Assembly: GCA_903888515.1 (NCBI GenBank)
Contig: CAISTY010000097.1
Location: 1 to 64,000, forward strand
DNA from: Akkermansiaceae bacterium
GTDB taxonomy: Bacteria > Verrucomicrobiota > Verrucomicrobiia > Verrucomicrobiales > Akkermansiaceae
DNA: 64,000 nucleotides
Direction of reading: 5' to 3'
Made by a program: the position numbers and the translations under genes. Of the stretch, positions 18,318 through 28,468 are shown one piece after another. How positions within the stretch are numbered: position 1 is the stretch's first letter; each line of letters opens with the position of its first letter. Under the pieces are notes generated by a model. It saw nothing but the letters and a program-made list of their open reading frames with translations, did not search any database and was not told the DNA's origin.

Positions 18318-19499
18318 CTACGGCTTCGCCTGCCGATTGTAGTCAAAAACATCTGGAACCTCAACCGAATTCCGGTTGACAAGTTCCTGATACACCGCCT
18401 GGGTTTGCCCGGCCACCCTCTGCGGGGCAAAACGCTGCTCGGCGACACGTCTTCCAGCCTGGCCCATTTGCAGGGCAGCAGCGGGGTCTTGGAGGAGCCG
18501 CTTTATCCGGTCGGCGATCTGTTCGACGTCCTCCGGGTCGATCAAGAAGCCTGTCGTATTCTCGCGTACCATATAGGGCATGCCACAGCGGTTGGAGGTT
18601 ATGACCGGCAGGCCGGCGGCCATTGCCTCGGCGATGGCCATCGGTGAGTTTTCCTGCCGCGACGGCAGCAGGAAGACACTGGCCTTGCCCAGTTCCTCCA
18701 TCAACCGTCCGTGGTCGATGTGGCCTAACAGCTCAATCCTGGTGGCGAGGTTGTGGCGGGCGATGCAATCCAGCACTTTCTGCTGATAGGCCGGTTCCTT
18801 GGCCTGCCCGGCGATCACCAGCGTGCCCTCGGTCCCGTGGGCAACGGCCAGGGCGAAGGCCTCGATCGCACCCAGCGTGTTCTTGCGTTCGTTAAGCCAG
18901 CCCACGCACAAAACGCGCCGACCTTGCGGGATCGGGTTGACCGCAAAGAATCGCTCATCCACCGGGTTGTCGATGTCGTGGATGGTGGCATCGGTCAGTG
19001 CTTCGATCATCCGTCGTACATACGGAGAAATGGAGATGATGTGCTTCTGCCGGGCCAGTCCGCGGCGTTCCACCAAGCGCCACAATCGCGAGCGCAGGGC
19101 GGCAAACCGTGCGGCGTCGGCCCGCAGGTTTTCGGTATCAAAGCCATGCAGTGTGAAAACATGCGGGATCGTCAGGTCTCCCAGCATCAAGCCATGAGTC
19201 TCGTGGGAATGGAGAATGTCGGGCTGCATGGCCGAAACGTAGTTAAGCAATCGCCGCCGGCCCGGCCCGGCCAGCACGTCGGCGATCTGCGGCCAGCGCG
19301 AACCTGGCAGCCGATGGACCGTCGCTCCGTCGTGGGTTTCCACCACTGTGCCGACAAGTCCGCCTTCCAAGGTCACCACGTGCACGTCCAAATCATCCAT
19401 GGCCGCCAGGGCCCGCACCAGCACCACGGCGACGGACTCCACTCCGCCCCGCGGTTGCTGTGGCGTCGGCGGATAACGAGTGAACAAGGCTACTTTCAT
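18318..19499 (-). CDS. Glycosyltransferase family 4
   Basis: 'MKVALFTRYPPTPQQPRGGVESVAVVLVRAL', 'VLCVGWLNERKNTLGAIEAFALAV', 'PSRQENSPMAIAEAMAAGLPVITSNRCGMPYMV'; start at 19499 rather than the 19724 ORF start. Confidence 0.9.
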   Translation of the reverse strand: MKVALFTRYPPTPQQPRGGVESVAVVLVRALAAMDDLDVHVVTLEGGLVGTVVETHDGATVHRLPGSRWPQIADVLAGPGRRRLLNYVSAMQPDILHSHETHGLMLGDLTIPHVFTLHGFDTENLRADAARFAALRSRLWRLVERRGLARQKHIISISPYVRRMIEALTDATIHDIDNPVDERFFAVNPIPQGRRVLCVGWLNERKNTLGAIEAFALAVAHGTEGTLVIAGQAKEPAYQQKVLDCIARHNLATRIELLGHIDHGRLMEELGKASVFLLPSRQENSPMAIAEAMAAGLPVITSNRCGMPYMVRENTTGFLIDPEDVEQIADRIKRLLQDPAAALQMGQAGRRVAEQRFAPQRVAGQTQAVYQELVNRNSVEVPDVFDYNRQAKP

Positions 19500-19567
19500 G
19501 AGGTTGCTTCCGGGCTTTACCAAGCCTGCTTCCATGTGGTTGTTTGCGCCCACAGATTGTGGCACGC

Positions 19568-19870
19568 TCAACCAGCTTGGGATCCGCCTGTGGCCGGCGG
19601 GTTGTCTCCACGCAAATTCTCCTTCGAAATAATATAGCATTCCCCGTGCGGCATGGCTTTGAGCATGGACTTGCGCATCGCCACCGTGCCCCCGCACTTC
19701 ATGCGGTATTCTTCGCCGAAGCACGGTGTCTGAGTCAGTTTGACTTTCGTCTTCTCCTGAAGATCGGCGGTTGTCTTGATGACGCGCGCGGGATTCCCGG
19801 CCGCCACCGCCCCATCCGGAATGTCCCGGGTTGCAACGCTACCGGCAACTATGATCGTACATGGATACAC
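19568..19870 (-). pseudogene. Truncated C-terminal fragment of a hexapeptide-repeat (LbH) acetyltransferase
   Basis: '[77 protein letters not shown]' parallels the C-terminus of the complete 29559..30170 protein ('[77 protein letters not shown]'); N-terminal half absent. Confidence 0.8.
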
Positions 19871-19941
19871 CCCTGTCGCATCAGGGACTTGGTGGAGTTC
19901 TCACAGGTTCCATCCGCATAGGGAAGGGTCAAGGATCTTCA

Positions 19942-21498
19942 CTACGGCGGGCCCTTGTACTTTGTGTCTGGCCAAGGTATGCTATTCTTTCGCCGGATGG
20001 AAAAGGAAAGAGTCGTTGGCTGGGCGGCGGTATGGACTAATCCGTCGAAACCTGCAACACTCGCCAAGGCATTGGATAACGACGCAATTAGATCAACACC
20101 TCGCTTATTATAAGGAGGATTATAATAAGCCGAAGCGTTGCTTTCGTACAGTGCTACGCCCTGCCAGGGCGCCCCCTTAGAGGCCAGCGTTTTACGATCT
20201 ACCCAATGCATGTCTCTGATGCGTCCCAGCACTTCCTGTACTTGATCATGGACGGGGCCCGTGGTCAAATCCGCCATATTCCAACCTGCGGCAAGTTCCG
20301 CCGCAGACACATCCGCTACGTTCACGTCGTTAATATAAACATCGTATCTTCCTGAAGCCAGCCCTGTTACAGTCAACATGTACTTTTGCCAGCCCTTGAT
20401 ATCGGGGTAGAGAAACTCGGCACCAGCCCTGCCGGATTCATCTATTCCCCACGGAAGCCGAGCATCAAGCCGCTTGAAATCAACTCCACGGAAAGAATTG
20501 CCAACGATGGAAGACACCGAGCAGAACTGGCTGTCGGTAAGTGTTTTGGTATCGCTAGCAATCGTCGCGGTGGACACAATCGACGAGAATCCAAGACCGG
20601 CAATCACTTTCCAAGCGTAAGCGATCTGAGCAGCACGCCCAGGGTGGTCTGAATCGGTGATTACATTGCGAATCACCGGCCAAGTTTCGCTGATGCGTTG
20701 CTCGCCGCTGCCGTTGGTGGTGATGTCAATGACAGGACCATCGGGTGCCGTCGAAAGCTTGAAGGTGTTGGTGGTGGCGTCGCGCACATAATAGACGACG
20801 TAATTAGCCAATCCGCCGGGACCTGAAGGGTTGCCAGCGACACTCAGCGTCACTGCGCGTCGGTTGGAAAACCCATGCCCGACAGAAGTACACGTGTCCG
20901 TGACTGCGTCGGCAGTAAAGACACGATTCGCCGTAAACCTATCTTTCAGCGCAGTCCAGGTTTTATGATAAAAAAGCGGTTCGGGCGCGGAGAGAGCGAT
21001 TTCCTCGTTCGCTAAATCATATTCGCCCGCAATCGCCGAACCCGTGCTGTTGGACAATGGAGCCATTCCCAAAAGAATCGGCGCAGCATGAGACCTGCCG
21101 ATGATATAACTGTTGACAAGTTCCAGCATCATGGCCTTGTGTTTCGCTTTATCGTAACCGCCATTTATGGATGATGAGAAAAAGACAAAGTTTGGCTCAT
21201 AGGCATACACCAGTTTGCTATACTGCTCGTAATTTGGATTTCCGTTGTCGATATACGACTCTATCGATGTCCCCCCACGCGCGCAGACTTGAACGTGCAA
21301 AGTCAATTGAGGGTTCATTAATAAAAGATAGCTTGCCATATAATGGGGCCACATCTTTTGATTAGGAATCGAATCTCCGGCAATGATGATTCGATCACCA
21401 TCTTTAAGTTGGAAATCCCCAGCTTTAGCTGTGCCGCAAGCAACCGCAAAAAGCGTGCAAATTACCCGTATTTTTGATCGGCTATATAGTAATTTCAT
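19942..21498 (-). CDS. Secreted SGNH/GDSL-hydrolase-like protein
   Basis: Signal-like 'RVICTLFAVACGTAKA', block I-like 'GDRIIIAGDSIPNQ', later 'PNFVFFSSSINGG', 'ITDSDHPGRAAQIAYAWKVI'. Confidence 0.65.
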   Translation of the reverse strand: MKLLYSRSKIRVICTLFAVACGTAKAGDFQLKDGDRIIIAGDSIPNQKMWPHYMASYLLLMNPQLTLHVQVCARGGTSIESYIDNGNPNYEQYSKLVYAYEPNFVFFSSSINGGYDKAKHKAMMLELVNSYIIGRSHAAPILLGMAPLSNSTGSAIAGEYDLANEEIALSAPEPLFYHKTWTALKDRFTANRVFTADAVTDTCTSVGHGFSNRRAVTLSVAGNPSGPGGLANYVVYYVRDATTNTFKLSTAPDGPVIDITTNGSGEQRISETWPVIRNVITDSDHPGRAAQIAYAWKVIAGLGFSSIVSTATIASDTKTLTDSQFCSVSSIVGNSFRGVDFKRLDARLPWGIDESGRAGAEFLYPDIKGWQKYMLTVTGLASGRYDVYINDVNVADVSAAELAAGWNMADLTTGPVHDQVQEVLGRIRDMHWVDRKTLASKGAPWQGVALYESNASAYYNPPYNKRGVDLIASLSNALASVAGFDGLVHTAAQPTTLSFSIRRKNSIPWPDTKYKGPP

Positions 21499-21654
21499 AT
21501 ATTTTATCAGCTGTGAATAATCAATAATGGATGGCTCTTTCAAAGAACCCCTCCCCGTACGTTGGACAGTTTGTTGCCGAATTTACGTTAGTTTGGATTG
21601 CAGAACCTTGACCAGAAAGGCACCGGATGAACCGGTGGCCTTTGCTGGTCTCGA

Positions 21655-22035
21655 TCAAGCGCATCGGAAATATGACGCCGCAGGCGGATGGTTGACCAGC
21701 GCGGAATGCGCGCGCTGGTGGTTGTAGAAGGTGAAGTAATCGCCGAGGCCCCTGCAGGACTCGGCCACGGTGTTCCAGTCGTGCAGATAGACGCTTTCGT
21801 GCTTGACGGAGCGCCAGAGTCGTTCGACAAACATGTTGTCGATCCAGCAGCACCGACCGTACCTCGACGGCTGGTAGCCGTTGTCCAACAGCCAACCGAC
21901 ATGCTTCTAACAGGTAAACAGCGAGCCTTGCTTGCTGTTGAGGCACCATGGCTTGCGTCCGGCGGCCAGGGCCATGTCGTGTGTCTCGATGATGTATGCG
22001 AAGCCTCCAGGCTGAGCGATTGCCGGAGCATATGA
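21655..22035 (-). pseudogene. IS3-family-like (OrfB, rve integrase core) transposase relic with an internal stop codon
   Basis: Minus-strand frame reads 'FAYIIETHDMALAAGRKPWCLNSKQGSLFTC*KHVGWLLDNGYQPSRYGRCCWIDNMFVERLWRSVKHESVYLHDWNTVAESCRGLGDYFTFYNHQRAHSALVNHPPAASYFRCA'; TAG in frame, N-terminal domain missing. Confidence 0.78.
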
Positions 22036-22199
22036 GTGACCTCAGCACTAGGGCGGCAGCCGGAAGAAATGCTGGAGAGCTGGTTTTCATGGCGGAAGGA
22101 ACGGTTGGGAGTTCCCGATTCAGAGAATCCTTGGCTGCTTTCGACCGGTGTTTGTCGCACGATTCGGAAGTCTTGCATAGCGTGTGAGTTTGTGATAGA

Positions 22200-22651
22200 C
22201 ATGTCGCGATTCGCACTACACCGCCCTTTGGAATCTGTGCGATAGCGACAGCCCCATTGATGAGAGGGTGATTCGCGGCTAGCGAAGCCTCGTTTGCCAC
22301 CTTGAGATCAAAGCCTCCCGTGTTCGTAGATTGAGACCCCCACTGCCAGACAATCATCAGCGTGCGGCTTGGAACGGGGGTAATCCAGTTGTCGAAAAAC
22401 CGATTCCATAAAGCTAAATGATCATCCACACGGAATCCGCCATTGGTCCCATTGTGAAAAAGCATATGGGACGATTCAATCGAGTCGCCGCCATGAAAAA
22501 TGCGATGGCCTGGCGTTAGGCCGACTTTGGTTTTGAAGTCTTGGGCATGACAGAGTGACAGGGATAGCAACAGCTGGTTAGGGTGCGTATTGTTTGCATA
22601 GTACTTAGGGATTGCAGATATTATGGTTGACGTTTGTGATCTCAGCAGCAA
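22200..22651 (-). pseudogene. 5' fragment of an SGNH-hydrolase-like gene, truncated where transposase-relic sequence begins
   Basis: 'LLLSLSLCHAQDFKTKVGLTPGHRIFHGGDSIESSHMLFHNGTNGGFRVDDHLALWNRF...LMIVWQWGSQSTNTGGFDLKVANEASLAANHPLINGAVAIAQIPKGGVVRIA' then the reading frame becomes nonsense. Confidence 0.65.
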
Positions 22652-22666
22652 ATGGAATCAAGGTAC

Positions 22667-23413
22667 CTACATGGCAGTATAGTCCTCTGGACGAAACGGC
22701 CGGATCCGTTGGGATAACGGAGCCGACTTGTCGTAATAAAACTCGCGATTGCCATCTGAAACATCGTAGCCAAAGCGTTTGAGTTCCTTGCCATACTTGC
22801 GGATGGTGACGGGCGGGATGCGCAGCAGCGGAGATTGCGCGAATGGATCAATGATCCTTCCTGCCTCTTTCAAGCGATGGAATTCCTCCTCGGATCGATA
22901 CATCATCACTTTGGCTGGATTGCCCATGACAATCGCCTGCGGCGGCACATCCTGCATAACCACGCTCCCCATGCCGATGATGGCGCCTTCGCCTATCCTC
23001 ACCCCCGGCGAGACATGCACACCGGAGGCGATCCATACAAAATCCTCAATGATCACGGGCTTCACGTAGCGCCACAATCCGTGCGGCAGCGCTTCCGCAC
23101 CTGAATGAACATGCTCGGTGGTCAAAATGATTGTGCCAAAGGCAATTTGACAACCGCGTCCAATGTGGCAGCCCCCCACCGCCTGCACCACACATCCACG
23201 GTAGATCCCCGTATCACTGCCGATGTGCAACTTTTCCGGAGCAATGATCGACACCCCGTCATCAATACAAACTCGATCACCGATATAGAGGAAATCCGTT
23301 TTTTTCCAGGCTACCCCTTGCTGGCACTTATAGTAGCGGCGGCCTCCAATTAAGGCCTGATAAAGAGGGTTGTTACCAAACCACCGCTCCATCCATGATG
23401 TATTTCGTTTCAT
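22667..23413 (-). CDS. Hexapeptide-repeat (LbH) acyltransferase
   Basis: 'IGDRVCIDDGVSIIAPEKLHIGSDTGIYRGCVVQAVGGCHIGRGCQIAFGTIILTTEH', 'IGEGAIIGMGSVVMQDVPPQAIVMGNPAKVMMYR'. Confidence 0.85.
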   Translation of the reverse strand: MKRNTSWMERWFGNNPLYQALIGGRRYYKCQQGVAWKKTDFLYIGDRVCIDDGVSIIAPEKLHIGSDTGIYRGCVVQAVGGCHIGRGCQIAFGTIILTTEHVHSGAEALPHGLWRYVKPVIIEDFVWIASGVHVSPGVRIGEGAIIGMGSVVMQDVPPQAIVMGNPAKVMMYRSEEEFHRLKEAGRIIDPFAQSPLLRIPPVTIRKYGKELKRFGYDVSDGNREFYYDKSAPLSQRIRPFRPEDYTAM

Positions 23414-23446
23414 GCGACTTATAGGAATCCGACCGCCTTACCACGC

Positions 23447-24736
23447 TCAGTCTTCGAATAGCTTGTTTACTCTCAACGCATAACCATCGCCCTTGCGTTC
23501 CGCGATAACCTCCTTGGCCCAGCGGTGGCTGATGAACATCATCGGACTCGCCGTGAACCCATACGCCCCACTATGATGAATGGCCAAGACGTCACCACAA
23601 GCCAAATCCGACAAACGCAACTGACGCGCAAGCTGATCAATTGTCGTGCATAGCGGTCCAAAAACATCAAATTCCTGCAATTCCGTGGCCGGCTCAAGAG
23701 AAGCCTGCGTCGGCAAGCGTGATATCATGTAATTGCGATGAATAATGGTTCCAAAATGCCCGCACGCGGCGAGGTGGTTGTTTAGGCCACCATCACAGAT
23801 GGCCATATGTCGCCCCCTTGAGTGCTTGATGCGGCGTACCGAGGTCAGGAAATATCCCGCCTCACCTACCAAATAACGCCCAATCTCCAACAACAATGTG
23901 GCGCGTTGAAACTCTGGCAGCCCCAACAAGGCATCGAGCGCCGGATTGATCTGCTCTGCGACATAATCAAGGTCCACCGCGTTTTCTCCCTCGTGATACG
24001 GGATTCCGATGCCACCACCAAACACCAGTATCTCAGGTTGTAATTTATGGCGTTGTGCGAATTCACGGAAAATTCGCATGTAGTTGAGGAAATTCTCCAC
24101 GATCGATTCCGCGTTCAGGCACTGGGCCCCAGCGTAGATATGAAACCCTGCCAAGTGAATAGACTTCATGGATGAGAGCGTCTGGAGTGCTTCATCGAGA
24201 TGTTCCTCATCAATGCCAAACTGGCTCGGCCGCCCCGCCATATTCACCCCAAACCCCTTGGGCATGGACCGAGGACTGATCCGCAATAAAACCCGTGCCA
24301 CGCGGTCGAATTCCTGTGTGATATTCTGCACATCCGCCAGTTCATCCATAGATTCCACCACGATTTCGCCACAGCCGAGCCGAACCGCCTCTCGCAGTTC
24401 TGGCAGGGATTTCCCCGGCCCCGTGAAGCTTAAACGGGATGGCGCATAACCGGCTTCCAGAGCCAGCTTCAGCTCCCCGCCACTCGAGACATCAAGTCCA
24501 TGAATGTGGGGATCGAGGGCGCGTAGCAAATCCAAGTTGGGATTAGCCTTCACCGCATAACTAATCCCAAACCTACGCCCAAACACCTCATGAATCTTCT
24601 GTGCGCGCTTTTGCATCGCATCAGGAAAATAGACATAACACGGCGTGCCCACCGTCTCGGCCGCCTGACGCAAGGCCTCACCTACTGACAGTTCGATATG
24701 TCTCGGTGCTTGCACGGCCATGGTCGGATTCCTCAT
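23447..24736 (-). CDS. PLP-dependent (alanine-racemase-fold, group III) decarboxylase, exosortase-associated type
   Basis: 'TPCYVYFPDAMQKRAQKIHEVFGRRFGISYAVKANPNLDLLRALDPHIHGLDVSSGGELKLALEAGY', 'ILVFGGGIGIPYHEGE', 'ICDGGLNNHLAACGHFG'. Confidence 0.87.
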   Translation of the reverse strand: MRNPTMAVQAPRHIELSVGEALRQAAETVGTPCYVYFPDAMQKRAQKIHEVFGRRFGISYAVKANPNLDLLRALDPHIHGLDVSSGGELKLALEAGYAPSRLSFTGPGKSLPELREAVRLGCGEIVVESMDELADVQNITQEFDRVARVLLRISPRSMPKGFGVNMAGRPSQFGIDEEHLDEALQTLSSMKSIHLAGFHIYAGAQCLNAESIVENFLNYMRIFREFAQRHKLQPEILVFGGGIGIPYHEGENAVDLDYVAEQINPALDALLGLPEFQRATLLLEIGRYLVGEAGYFLTSVRRIKHSRGRHMAICDGGLNNHLAACGHFGTIIHRNYMISRLPTQASLEPATELQEFDVFGPLCTTIDQLARQLRLSDLACGDVLAIHHSGAYGFTASPMMFISHRWAKEVIAERKGDGYALRVNKLFED

Positions 24737-24740
24737 ACGG

Positions 24741-24974
24741 TTATTGCTTTGAGGCCACGTAGGCCAGGATTTTATCAATGCTATCAAGGTTATCCAAATT
24801 CACTTCGACTGGATCCACCTTGATGCCTGCCTTAGTTTCCAAAAACATAATCAAATCCACGATTGAAAACGAATCGAGGTAGCCCTCACTAAATAGGCCT
24901 ACTTCGTTGGTTACGGTATCTGGACTTAACGCAAATTGCGTCTCTAGAAACGTGAGCACCTCTTCTTTGGTCAT
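24741..24974 (-). CDS. Acyl carrier protein
   Basis: 'VGLFSEGYLDSFSIVDLIMFLETKAGIKVDPVEVNLDNLDSIDKILAYV' (DSF/L phosphopantetheine site); start overlaps the stop of the upstream ligase as ATGA. Confidence 0.9.
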   Translation of the reverse strand: MTKEEVLTFLETQFALSPDTVTNEVGLFSEGYLDSFSIVDLIMFLETKAGIKVDPVEVNLDNLDSIDKILAYVASKQ

Positions 24975-26551
24975 ATAATGCTAGGGTGTGTTGTAAGTGA
25001 TTCCGTGACACTGCTAATCACCGCTTGGCGATCGATTTTCCCATTGCCGGTCCGAGGCATCGTGCCGGGGTGAACTCTCACGGCGCGCGGAACCATATAG
25101 TTTGCCATCTTTTGCATACAATACCGCTTCAGTGCGGACCCCTCGATTGGAGCATCCGCATGCAGGGCAATGACCGCATGCACCACCTGTCCGAGCGCAT
25201 CATCATCCACACCGTAGGCCACCGCATCAGCCACCCCCTCAAATCCACACAGCAGGTCTTCTACCTCTGTTGGACTCAAGCGGAAACCGCTGCACTTGAT
25301 CATCGAATCGGCCCGTCCCACAAACCACAAGAAGCCATCCTCGTCCACACGAACGGTATCGCCACTATGCAGCACCTTCTCCTCGCCGATCAGAGGCATC
25401 AAGTGCGGGTTGACGCGTAGCTTCTCATTCGTGGCCTCGGGATTGTTCCAATACCCCAACGTGATCAGGCTGCCGCGGTGAATTAACTCCCCCTGTTGAC
25501 CAGGCCCACAGACGCCATCCTCTGGATGCACCACGTAAATCTCCGTGTTGGGTATGGCCCGGCCAATCGAGCCCATTTTGGCCTCAAATAGGCACGGCGG
25601 AAGATACGTGGAACGAAAGGCTTCGGTCAGCCCATACATCAGGAATATCTCTACCCCAGGAAACAACCCAGGCATCAAAGCAAGGGCATTCCGCGGAATC
25701 TTCCCTCCAGAATTGGTAATATATCGCAAGGCCGGAAAGGTCGTCGGCACATCGTGAAGGTATTGCACGACTTGTGTCCAACTCGGCGCCACCAACGCCA
25801 CACCTGTGACTTGATGCTGCACCACCGTCTTGATGATCTCAGCAGGCAAGGATACTGGCTGCAATACGACTGAGCCCCCGACCAGAAACATGGTCATGAT
25901 TTGGTTCAGCCCATAATCAAAACTCAAGGGCAGCAAACTCAAAATCCTGTCCCCGCAGGTATTCCCAAGATACTTCGCCACGATCCTCGCTCCCATGACG
26001 ATATTCTGATGCGTGAACATGACCCCCTTCGGCTTACCAGTAGAACCCGAGGTATAGAGCAACGCCGCCAAATCTGTATCAATACTGGGACATGGCGGCA
26101 GGTCATTCGCCTCTGGGAGATCCTCCCATATCACAACTTGACCTCCCCCATCCCTAGCACCACGAACGATCACCTGTCCCAAATCGGCAAGCACGGAGGA
26201 CTTCATGATCGATGCCAGCTTGCGACCATCCGTGAACAGGGCGCGAATCCCACAATCCCGGACGATATACTCAAGCTGATCCGTCACCCATGCATAGTTG
26301 ATGTTCACAAACACCGCCCCAATCCGCGCAATCGCAAACGTAGCCACTATCTCATCGATGCTCTTGGACAAATGAATCCCTACCCGGTCTCCTCGCCGAA
26401 CCCCCTGCGCATGCAAATAACTCGCCGCCTGCTCCACACGCCGCGCTAGCTCTCCGTAAGTGATAGCATCACCCTTGATCCGTACCGCAATAGCCTGTGG
26501 ACGATCGGCGATATTTTTAATCAGCAAATCAATTACTGTAAATGTAAACAT
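24971..26551 (-). CDS. AMP-forming acyl-CoA/ACP ligase, exosortase-associated type
   Basis: 'AALLYTSGSTGKPKGVMFTHQNIV', 'MYGLTEAFRSTYLPP', 'LHSGDTVRVDEDGFLWFVGRADSMIKCSGFRLSPTEVE', 'PRTGNGKIDRQAV'. Confidence 0.93.
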   Translation of the reverse strand: MFTFTVIDLLIKNIADRPQAIAVRIKGDAITYGELARRVEQAASYLHAQGVRRGDRVGIHLSKSIDEIVATFAIARIGAVFVNINYAWVTDQLEYIVRDCGIRALFTDGRKLASIMKSSVLADLGQVIVRGARDGGGQVVIWEDLPEANDLPPCPSIDTDLAALLYTSGSTGKPKGVMFTHQNIVMGARIVAKYLGNTCGDRILSLLPLSFDYGLNQIMTMFLVGGSVVLQPVSLPAEIIKTVVQHQVTGVALVAPSWTQVVQYLHDVPTTFPALRYITNSGGKIPRNALALMPGLFPGVEIFLMYGLTEAFRSTYLPPCLFEAKMGSIGRAIPNTEIYVVHPEDGVCGPGQQGELIHRGSLITLGYWNNPEATNEKLRVNPHLMPLIGEEKVLHSGDTVRVDEDGFLWFVGRADSMIKCSGFRLSPTEVEDLLCGFEGVADAVAYGVDDDALGQVVHAVIALHADAPIEGSALKRYCMQKMANYMVPRAVRVHPGTMPRTGNGKIDRQAVISSVTESLTTHPSII

Positions 26552-26823
26552 ACTATTTTATCTGGATAAATACTCTTTACCAGCTTTGGTCACGCCAGGA
26601 CGCACCCTAAGTTGAAATGTTAATTTCGAGCCCGTTTGAGCGCCTCTGACCCCGGAAACCAGTGACCAGAACACGGAGTGAGCACTAGCAAACCCGGAAA
26701 ACCTGGCAAAACCCTGACTTGCATGGCCGAAGGCAGACCAGACGTAAAGCCTGACCTAACGACAACATATTGAGATACCGGCGACGTGGAGTTTGCCTGT
26801 CTCTTCGGTCTGCGAGCGGCAAG

Positions 26824-28401
26824 CTAGCGTGATAATGAACCGGCACGATGTAATTTGGCCCTCATGCGCGAGCACCATGCTACGAGAGCCCTACGCTCAA
26901 CGCCGGACATGCACAAGGCCAGCGCCGTGACATACGCTAGGCCGCCAATGGCGCAAACTAGAAACAACTCGATCCAAGTATCCGGTATCCAATACGAACG
27001 GCACAGCAACAATAGCAGGACTGTGCAGATGGCTGGGGTTAAGCCAGGCCGCAGTGTCTCACGGAACCATCTCCGCGCAGGCGTATGCGACAATTTCAAG
27101 CCCAGCGGCCAGAACAGCAGCATGCCACCAAGCCCATTGGTGACCAAGGTGGCGGACGCAGAACCAATCGCCCCCCAGTGCAGGGTGCGCACCAAATACA
27201 GGGTGAGTGCCAGGTTCGCGACTTGGATCAAGGTATCAGTAAGAGAGGTTTGGTTGATGCGCGCTTTCGCATATGCAATGTTGTATAACGAAATCCCCGC
27301 ATAGCCGACTGGTAGCAAAAACATCATAATCATCATCACCGTGCCAGCTTTCTGGTAGGTCTCACCAACGTAGAGCGTGATAACTTCCCGGTGAAACACC
27401 ATCAGTGGCACAGCAATCAGCATCGCGGCCCACAGCGCATAGCGCCCGGATTTGATGTATGTCTCACGAATACGCTCGTCATCATCGAGGGCATCCATCG
27501 CGATCAAGGCGTCTTGCAGCGGAGACAGGATCATGTTGGCGGCACTTGTGATTTGCGAGGCAACCACCGATCCTAGGTGGAAGCAGGATACTTCAAAATT
27601 GTTTGCCCAGCGGTTCAGAATCAATGGATCGGCGGAGGTACGGATGGTATCCACCGTCTTGCCCAAGACCGCCCAGGAACCAAAGCTGAGAATTTCTTTG
27701 GCGCGGCTCCACTTGATCATGTGTCGATCAAAGCGAAGGCAGGGCACCAGTCGCCTGGATACCGCATTTCTTAGCAGCAGGCGCACCCAATCTGCCGCGC
27801 TCATCGCAACCACCACCCATAAAACCTTGGCACCAAACAAACGAATGAGGCTCAGCAACAATCCAATGCGCAGGAATTCGCAGGCTACGAATACCAGATT
27901 GTCCAAGTCATAGCGCTGACGCATGCTCATGCCGGTGCTAAACGGCGCGAGGGGAAAGCGAATCGCCAAGGTCACAAACATGAAAGAGACCATCCATCGG
28001 GCCTCACTCAACTTGTCCGCTTGGATGGTGAGAATGCGTTCCAGATTCCCGGCAATCACAAATCCCAGGACCGTCACCAATAACGCAATGCCCACCAAGG
28101 GCGCAAACATTGTCGAAACCAGCCGCGTGACCTCTTCTTCATCATCCTTGGCATAGGCACTCACCGCATAGCGCCCTAACCCACTATTTAGCAGGGTTGT
28201 CAGAATCGGTCCAAATGCCATCAACGACACCGTCACCGGATACAAGCTATACTCATCTGGGCCGATCTGCTTCAGCAAATACTGGTTCAACCAAACCAGC
28301 ACTGTGATGTTCAGAATCCTGGTCGCAATGTTGCTCGCTGTGCCAATCGCGATCAGATTCTTGTTCAGCAGGTCTTTGCTGTTTTTTGATGAGTTGCTCA
28401 C
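26824..28401 (-). CDS. Polysaccharide flippase / MATE-like (Wzx-type) membrane protein
   Basis: ~12 hydrophobic segments; 'SNIATRILNITVLVWLNQYLLKQIGPDEYSLYPVTVSLMAFGPILTTLLNSGLGRYAVSAYAKDDEEEVTRLVST'. Confidence 0.82.
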   Translation of the reverse strand: MSNSSKNSKDLLNKNLIAIGTASNIATRILNITVLVWLNQYLLKQIGPDEYSLYPVTVSLMAFGPILTTLLNSGLGRYAVSAYAKDDEEEVTRLVSTMFAPLVGIALLVTVLGFVIAGNLERILTIQADKLSEARWMVSFMFVTLAIRFPLAPFSTGMSMRQRYDLDNLVFVACEFLRIGLLLSLIRLFGAKVLWVVVAMSAADWVRLLLRNAVSRRLVPCLRFDRHMIKWSRAKEILSFGSWAVLGKTVDTIRTSADPLILNRWANNFEVSCFHLGSVVASQITSAANMILSPLQDALIAMDALDDDERIRETYIKSGRYALWAAMLIAVPLMVFHREVITLYVGETYQKAGTVMMIMMFLLPVGYAGISLYNIAYAKARINQTSLTDTLIQVANLALTLYLVRTLHWGAIGSASATLVTNGLGGMLLFWPLGLKLSHTPARRWFRETLRPGLTPAICTVLLLLLCRSYWIPDTWIELFLVCAIGGLAYVTALALCMSGVERRALVAWCSRMRAKLHRAGSLSR

Positions 28402-28468
28402 AAGTCACAATTTAGAAGCGGCACGAGGATGTTACGGCCAGGAACACAATGTTCAGTTATGGTTGGTT

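Noticed and set aside
18753-19637. 294 aa plus-strand ORF
   Set aside because: Antisense of a well-supported GT4 gene; His/Gln/Arg-rich shadow ORF.
21521-22651. 376 aa ORF as one real protein
   Set aside because: Chimera: N-terminal part is an SGNH fragment, C-terminal part is the transposase relic read in the wrong frame.
26552-26823. 272 bp spacer as a possible RNA gene
   Set aside because: No tRNA-like cloverleaf, terminator or repeat family recognised; left unannotated.
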